Origin: Chrysopilus asiliformis
Lineage: Eukaryota; Arthropoda; Insecta; Diptera; Rhagionidae
DNA length: 64,000 nucleotides
Direction of reading: 5' to 3'
Assembly: GCA_964034945.1 (NCBI GenBank)
Contig: OZ035960.1
Location: 26,213,487 to 26,277,486 of the forward strand
The notes under the pieces are model-generated. The model had not been told where the DNA came from, searched no databases, and saw nothing but the letters and a program-made list of their open reading frames with translations. The translations under genes were made by a program, and so were the position numbers. The stretch's first letter is position 1. The number at the start of each line of letters is the position of its first letter. This document shows, one piece after another, positions 59,357-64,000 of the stretch.

Positions 59357-62190
59357 ATGTTTGATATAAACTCCTTAATCAAGGAAGACATCTCAACACA
59401 GGAAGGAATCGATCGGGCATGTGCTCTCATCACAGAAAAAGAGGTAAATTACTTCCTCGAGAATTAAAGTCCGACAAGAGGATCAAATGGTTTTCTTTTT
59501 TAGCAAGAGGTTAACGAACGTTTAGATCAAATCCTTTCGCGACAATGTACCATCGAGACCAAAATGAGCAGCATTGGCAGAGTCCTAGGGAACCTATCGA
59601 ATGTGCAAAATGACACTAAGAAAGTAGCCGAACTAATAGATCACACGGCAGAATTGGCAGAGACGGTCAGCGCTAAAGTTCGCCGGCTGGACGAGGCGAG
59701 GAGTAGAGTTTCCGAGTGCCAGCAAAGAGTTCACGACTTGATAGATTTGCAGCTATGCAGTCAGGGTGTGATGGCCGCAATACGAGAAGAGGACTACGAA
59801 AAGGGCGCCGCACATGTAAGTCGCTTCTTATCAATGGATCAGAACCTGCTGCAGCGGACAGCAGACGACGTAACCGGATCTGTAACATCGGTTAGTAAAG
59901 CTCTACAGACCCTCGACGAAGCCACCACGAAAATGAGAGAGCTAATTGCACAGAAATTCAACGATGCTGTACGAAAAGATGACTTAGCCTCTGTTGAGAG
60001 ATTCTTTAAAATTTTTCCACTGCTGGGCATGCACGCAGAAGGTATTGAAAAATTCTCCAACTACATCTGCCAGAAACTTGAATCCAAATCGCAAAAGGAT
60101 CTCAGGACGTCTTTAGATCTTGCCAAGGCCGAGAAACGATTTACGATTGCCTTTGCTGACACTCTAACGACGTTACTCGAGAATTTCGCCAAAGTTCTGG
60201 AAGTTAATCAGCCGATCATTGAGGCATGCTATGGTAATGGATATCTATTGCAAATGTATAGAATTCTGCAGAAGGAATGCGATAAAGAAGTCAAACATTT
60301 GATCTTAGAGTTTAATAAAACTCGACTGATTACCAGGAGGCTGGGACAGATCAATGACTATATAAAATCTGGTGGTGGTGGACAAACGCTTGGACACTTC
60401 CGGAAGGGCTCTGGTGGATCCGTAGATAAACTCAATCCGAAAGATATCGATGCGTTAATCGCCGAACTTACCATCATGCACTCCAGGTCTGAACTGTTCT
60501 TCCGATTCATCCGCAGGAGAGTAATGGTATGATTTTTTTTTTTTGTTTGAAGATTCCAAGAATTTAACTTGATTAAAATTCAACATTTTCAGAACGACAT
60601 CGAGTCAAGTTCGTTTGACGAAGAAGAAAAGAAGCGAAAATTGAAAGAATTCGAAGATTTAATTGTAAAATCGGATCTTAGTCGGCAAATGCAAGAACTT
60701 CTGGGGACATATTTACTATTTGAAAGGTTATCTTGATACTGTTCTTATTTTTAAGATTTTCACAAAGTGGCAAATATTTTTCAGATATTTTATGGAAGAA
60801 AGCGTTCTAAAAGCAATCGCTTTGGATACATTTGAGCTGGGCCAGCAGTGCTCAAGTGTGGTTGACGATGTCTTTTTTATCCTTAGGAAATCAATTCGGT
60901 AAAGCCACAGAAGTATTTCTAAAATTTCCTCTTTTAAACGCTATAATTCCAGTCGATCGGTGACCACGCAATCAATGAGTGGAATCTGTGCAGTAATAAA
61001 TAACGCGGCGTCCTGTTTCGAGGGAGATTTTATTAATGCTTTAAAAGGACCTCTGAAATCGGGCTATCCCTCAGGTTACATCGATTTGGCACAAGCGTAC
61101 AACGCGATCCAGAGTACCTTCCAACAGGGAAAGCTCCAAACCAGTGACTCCGAACAGGCGCGCACGAATTTCTTAGTGCAGCTGAACAACGCCGACATGT
61201 CAACGGAATTTATCGAAACATTGTGGATGACAATGGCTGAAGAAATTCGTTGTTCGATACCTGCTATGACGAAAACGGAGAGCGAGATATTAGAAAGTTG
61301 CATGTCTGAATTAAAATCTGTTCGGGACTCATTAAAAGCGGTCGTTGACTTTGGTATGCAACAGCTGCGATCAAGTGCAATTAAACCACGTCTCAATCCT
61401 TGGGTGGACCAATTTCTTACTTATAATCATCATTTAAATGAAGTGAGTTGAAATTTCATGGCGAAAAAAACATCTTTTTGAAAAAAAGTTGTATTAAATG
61501 TTTACGAAATTACTTAAGACAATTTTAAGAAATGATAACGTTTTTTGTTTTTGATTTTCAGGAAGAGTTGGCATCTTACGAGGCTGGCGAGACATTTATA
61601 CAATTTTTAATTGTTCAAATCGATGGACTTTTGAGTTCATTTAAAACCACATTAAGTCCACGAAATTACGATGCTTTAGTCAGTATTTTAGCCACTGAGG
61701 TGACATCTCGGCTGGAACGAGCGATTAAGAAAACATCTTTCAATCGAGTGAGTAGCACGAGTAAAATATCTGTCACTAATTTTTTTTGTGGCAGTAAAAG
61801 TTCGTTGAAAGTCTCATCCATTACTATCAGATAATAAATTCATCACTATTTATTTCTTTTTTTAGTTAGGTGGATTAATTTTGGATCAAGAAGTTCGTGC
61901 TCTTGGTTCATATCTAACGGGTGCTACCTCATGGTCGGTAAGAGATAAAATGGCGCGTCTAACACAAATCGCAACGCTCTTAAATTTAGAAAAAGTATCA
62001 GAAATATCTGAGTACTGGAATCCAAATGATGGCGACGATATGCCAGCGTGGAGAATAACACCAAATGAAGTTCGCACTATTTTAACATTAAGGTTAGTAA
62101 AATGTAACTAAATTAGAAATATTAATAATATTTTGTTATTTTTTTAGAACGGATTTCAGAATGGAAGACATCAAACGGATCAAAGTGTAG
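59357..62190 (+). CDS. Cog4: Conserved oligomeric Golgi complex subunit 4
   Basis: Eight exons join in phase: 59357-59443, 59504-60526, 60593-60726, 60785-60898, 60953-61442, 61562-61747, 61866-62092 and 62148-62190 (TAG). The 767 residues are close to the 785 of human COG4. COG4 belongs to lobe A of the COG tethering complex, which captures retrograde vesicles at the Golgi and binds the syntaxin-5 SNARE set and Sly1. The N-terminal part is coiled-coil heptad sequence ([20 protein letters not shown]), followed by the conserved [19 protein letters not shown] and [20 protein letters not shown]. The C-terminal half has [36 protein letters not shown] and the final [20 protein letters not shown], all typical of the family. 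Introns are 51-119 bases. No truncation or frameshift is seen. Confidence 0.95.
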
Positions 62191-62301
62191 TTTTTTTGCT
62201 ATTTAAAATACATTCAGAATATACTTTTATTTAATCGTTACATTTGTTTTGATTTATTCTACAATAATTTTAATAATTCAGTGATCAATTAAAAATATAA
62301 C

Positions 62302-62733
62302 TTAAACATTTTGCTCAAATCGAGTGTTGTGTGTCAACGTATTTCGAACTCCTCGAGTAATAATTTGCAGGGTCAACAACTGGGCTAAATCTCGCTGTTC
62401 CTCAGACATTCGCTGCATCTTTGAGCTGATCAACGAAACAAACAATTCGATTTCGTTTCTATCGTTTACAGATTTTGATATTGCATTTTCCATGGCGATC
62501 ATATTGACCTCTGAAAATTCTTCCTTTTTACTAAATGAAGCATTGATATTTGTGACTTCTTCTCTATCCTCGTAGTTTTCTTTGCAAGTAAAGTTTTCAG
62601 GCGTCGTAGACCTTTCGGAACTTTTGGCCTCTTCAAAGAATATTTCCTGAAAAAAGTCATTGAGATTTTTTTTAATTGCAAAACTAGCTACGCGCATCTT
62701 AAGAATCGTTTTTTGTGAAATTCTGTCTTTCAT
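62302..62733 (-). CDS. Small protein with a BESS-like C-terminal motif
   Basis: A single-exon frame of 143 residues from ATG at 62733. The last third, ELFVSLISSKMQRMSEEQRD followed by LAQLLTLQIITRG, has the two-helix pattern of the BESS motif, which mediates protein-protein contacts in insect MADF-BESS and related nuclear proteins. No MADF or DNA-binding domain is seen upstream in the window; the rest is acidic and polar (EDREEVTNINASFSKKEEFS). A TTAG acceptor-like site just before the start (near 62750) leaves room for an upstream exon. Its stop is only 111 bases from the COG4 stop on the opposite strand, so the two 3' UTRs probably overlap. Confidence 0.6.
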   Translation of the reverse strand: MKDRISQKTILKMRVASFAIKKNLNDFFQEIFFEEAKSSERSTTPENFTCKENYEDREEVTNINASFSKKEEFSEVNMIAMENAISKSVNDRNEIELFVSLISSKMQRMSEEQRDLAQLLTLQIITRGVRNTLTHNTRFEQNV

Positions 62734-62879
62734 AATTATTCTCTTTTCATCTAATTAGGCTTGTTTGAAAACTTCATATTAAGTATTGGTTTTATTTATC
62801 AACAGTAGCTTCCAATAAGACCAACATATAAAATTCTGTCACCCAAAAGTGATATTTAAGGTCAGTCATTCTTTGTTTT

Positions 62880-63056
62880 ACGTTTGAAAAGTAACTGTCA
62901 TCATCAAAAAATAAGTAGCTTCTTCATGTATTACTGTTTTGAAAGTTTTTCGTGTATATCAGATACAGTATTGGTCCTAATATGGAGCCTTGAGGTACAC
63001 CAGTGTCAACTTCTGATGTAGTACTTCTGATATCACTTGGTTTGTCAAGTTGTTCG
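62880..63056 (-). pseudogene. Reverse transcriptase fragment of a Jockey-like non-LTR retrotransposon
   Basis: The minus strand reads DTGVPQGSILGPILYLIYTK, the diagnostic RT block 4 signature (GVPQGS-LGP-LY-IY). After a stop or small frameshift (near 62929) the next frame gives SYLFFDDDSYFS, a decayed version of the (Y/F)ADD catalytic block. The gap between the two is shorter than in an intact element. The rest of the polymerase is absent, so this is a dead internal fragment. Confidence 0.8.
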
Positions 63057-63356
63057 TGATCCGCGTTTTATGGCAATTTGGATTGAATCAACTGTGGCGT
63101 AACTACGAATTTTCCTCCCCCCGCAAATCTGCTCACACCAATTTTTGCAATACCCGCTTTATTGCAACCCCTAGCGAGTCGATTGTGCAATTACACAGAA
63201 ACTACTGTATGCATTTGTATAAATCGATTTCTGGTATTTTCTGTAAAAATACTGACTTCTATTGCTGTATTCGGAGCTCCAAAATTAGTAAATATCCTTG
63301 AATCTTGCGTACTTAATGAAATTTTCTTCTCCGGCATAAAAACACCATATCTATCC

Positions 63357-63430
63357 GAATGTGCAGATTTCAAATGAGACTGCATAACACTTGTGTTCCC
63401 ACAATATTTGTAACATTTTTGACACATCAT
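63357..63430 (-). pseudogene. BED-type zinc finger fragment (hAT/ZBED-like)
   Basis: The minus frame reads CQKCYKYCGNTSVMQSHLKS then AHSD: C-x2-C-x12-H-x4-H with the GNTS-x2-x-HLK signature common to BED fingers of hAT transposases and ZBED proteins. The frame continues for about 55 residues without further motifs and ends in a stop at 63191. It abuts a Helitron-like repeat and has no recognisable start. Confidence 0.5.
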
Positions 63431-63436
63431 ATCATA

Positions 63437-63938
63437 CTAATATATAAAAATGAGCTGGTGTCTGTCTGTCTGTCTATCTGTCTGTCTGTCTGTCTGTTCC
63501 TCTTTCACGCAAAAACGGCTGAACCGATTGACTTGAAATTTGGCATGAGTGTCTGTGGTAGTTCTGGTTCCAACATAGGCATACGAAAAAGTAGCGCGGG
63601 GGGTGGAGGGAGTAAGGGGACGGGATAAAGTGATTTCGAAACTTAGTTTTTGCGCTATGTTACTCTTTCGCGGGGAAATTACTGAACCAATTGGCCTGAA
63701 ATTTGGCATAGATATTCGTCGGGGGTCCAGCCCCAACATAGACCCATTAAAAGTAGCCCGAGAGGTGGAGGAGCAAGGGGAGGGGGTAAAGTGATTTCGA
63801 GACTTAGTTTTTGCGCTATGTTACTCTTTCGCGGGGAAACTACCGAGCCGATTGGCCTGAAGTTTAGCTCCAACATAGACCATCATAAAAAAAAAATCTG
63901 AAAAAGCTTAACCCGGCAACGACGGGTATGTAAGCTAG
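63437..63938 (+). mobile_element. Helitron-like non-autonomous repeat, opposite orientation to 4313-4605
   Basis: It starts ATATATAAAAATGAGCTGG, followed by a (GTCT)n tract at 63461-63496, CACGCAAAAACGGCTGAACC and ACTTGAAATTTGGCATGAG. Roughly 161-bp direct units follow (ACTTAGTTTTTGCGCTATGT at 63641 and 63802). It ends with a GC stem (ACCCGGCAACGACGGGT) and CTAGT, the terminal arrangement of Helitron or Helentron-type elements. No terminal inverted repeats and no coding capacity. Confidence 0.65.
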
Positions 63939-64000
63939 TACTGTAATAGGTTTTATAAGTTTTATTGTATAAAACAACAAAAAACAATCCGTACATACTA

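Larger units (their letters stand above)
62734..64000. other. Right-hand repeat region
   Basis: Downstream of the BESS-like gene start I find only relics: a reverse transcriptase piece, a BED-like finger and a Helitron-like repeat, listed separately. The last 60 bases are unremarkable AT-rich DNA. Confidence 0.5.

Overview
This window looks like a chromosomal segment of an insect, most likely a fly or midge (Diptera). The DNA is strongly AT-rich. The genes have many short GT-AG introns (often 50-70 bases) mixed with multi-kilobase introns full of transposon remnants. The proteins recovered are typical of insects: a LUBEL linear-ubiquitin ligase of the size known from Drosophila, and a fly-type DUF1091 secreted protein. 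I assembled exons by hand from splice sites, reading frame and phase. No similarity search was run, so family names rest on recognised motifs.

Layout. 1-2.4 kb: transposon ends and gene-poor DNA. 2.5-16.8 kb, minus strand: a complete KIAA0513-like gene (7 exons, about 510 residues) whose 10.5 kb first intron holds at least four TIR elements. 17-24.4 kb: intergenic DNA with a hAT MITE, a TA-flanked MITE and a Helitron-like copy. 24.8-52.8 kb, plus strand: LUBEL, homologous to human HOIP/RNF31, with 21 exon positions and about 3,066 residues. It carries a B-box-like zinc finger, an NZF, a UBA region, a single 4.3 kb acidic low-complexity exon, a RING-IBR-RING module and an LDD. 53.9-54.6 kb, plus: a small secreted DUF1091 protein. 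55.3-57.3 kb: a fold-back TIR element broken by a second repeat. 57.6-58.9 kb, minus: a C18orf21/UPF0711-like protein, divergent from COG4 (59.4-62.2 kb, plus), a Golgi tethering subunit. 62.3-62.7 kb, minus: a small protein with a BESS-like end, tail-to-tail with COG4. 62.9-64 kb: relics of a non-LTR reverse transcriptase, a BED-type finger and a Helitron-like repeat.

The most interesting points are as follows. (1) Two tandem 169-nt exons encode alternative versions of the LUBEL LDD, and phase makes them mutually exclusive. (2) Two LUBEL exons can be read through to a stop with a downstream AATAAA, predicting short isoforms that lack the catalytic domain. (3) A 2.6 kb TA-flanked TIR transposon in a LUBEL intron carries an unrecognised multi-exon coding relic and subterminal TTGATGAA-type arrays, and its empty site can be read from a sister repeat in the same window. 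(4) Many MITE families have readable target-site duplications (TTAA, TAA, TA and 8-bp hAT type).

The genes are functionally unrelated neighbours (ubiquitin signalling, Golgi traffic, probable RNase MRP function and others). I see no operon-like organisation and no evidence of bacterial or viral genes.
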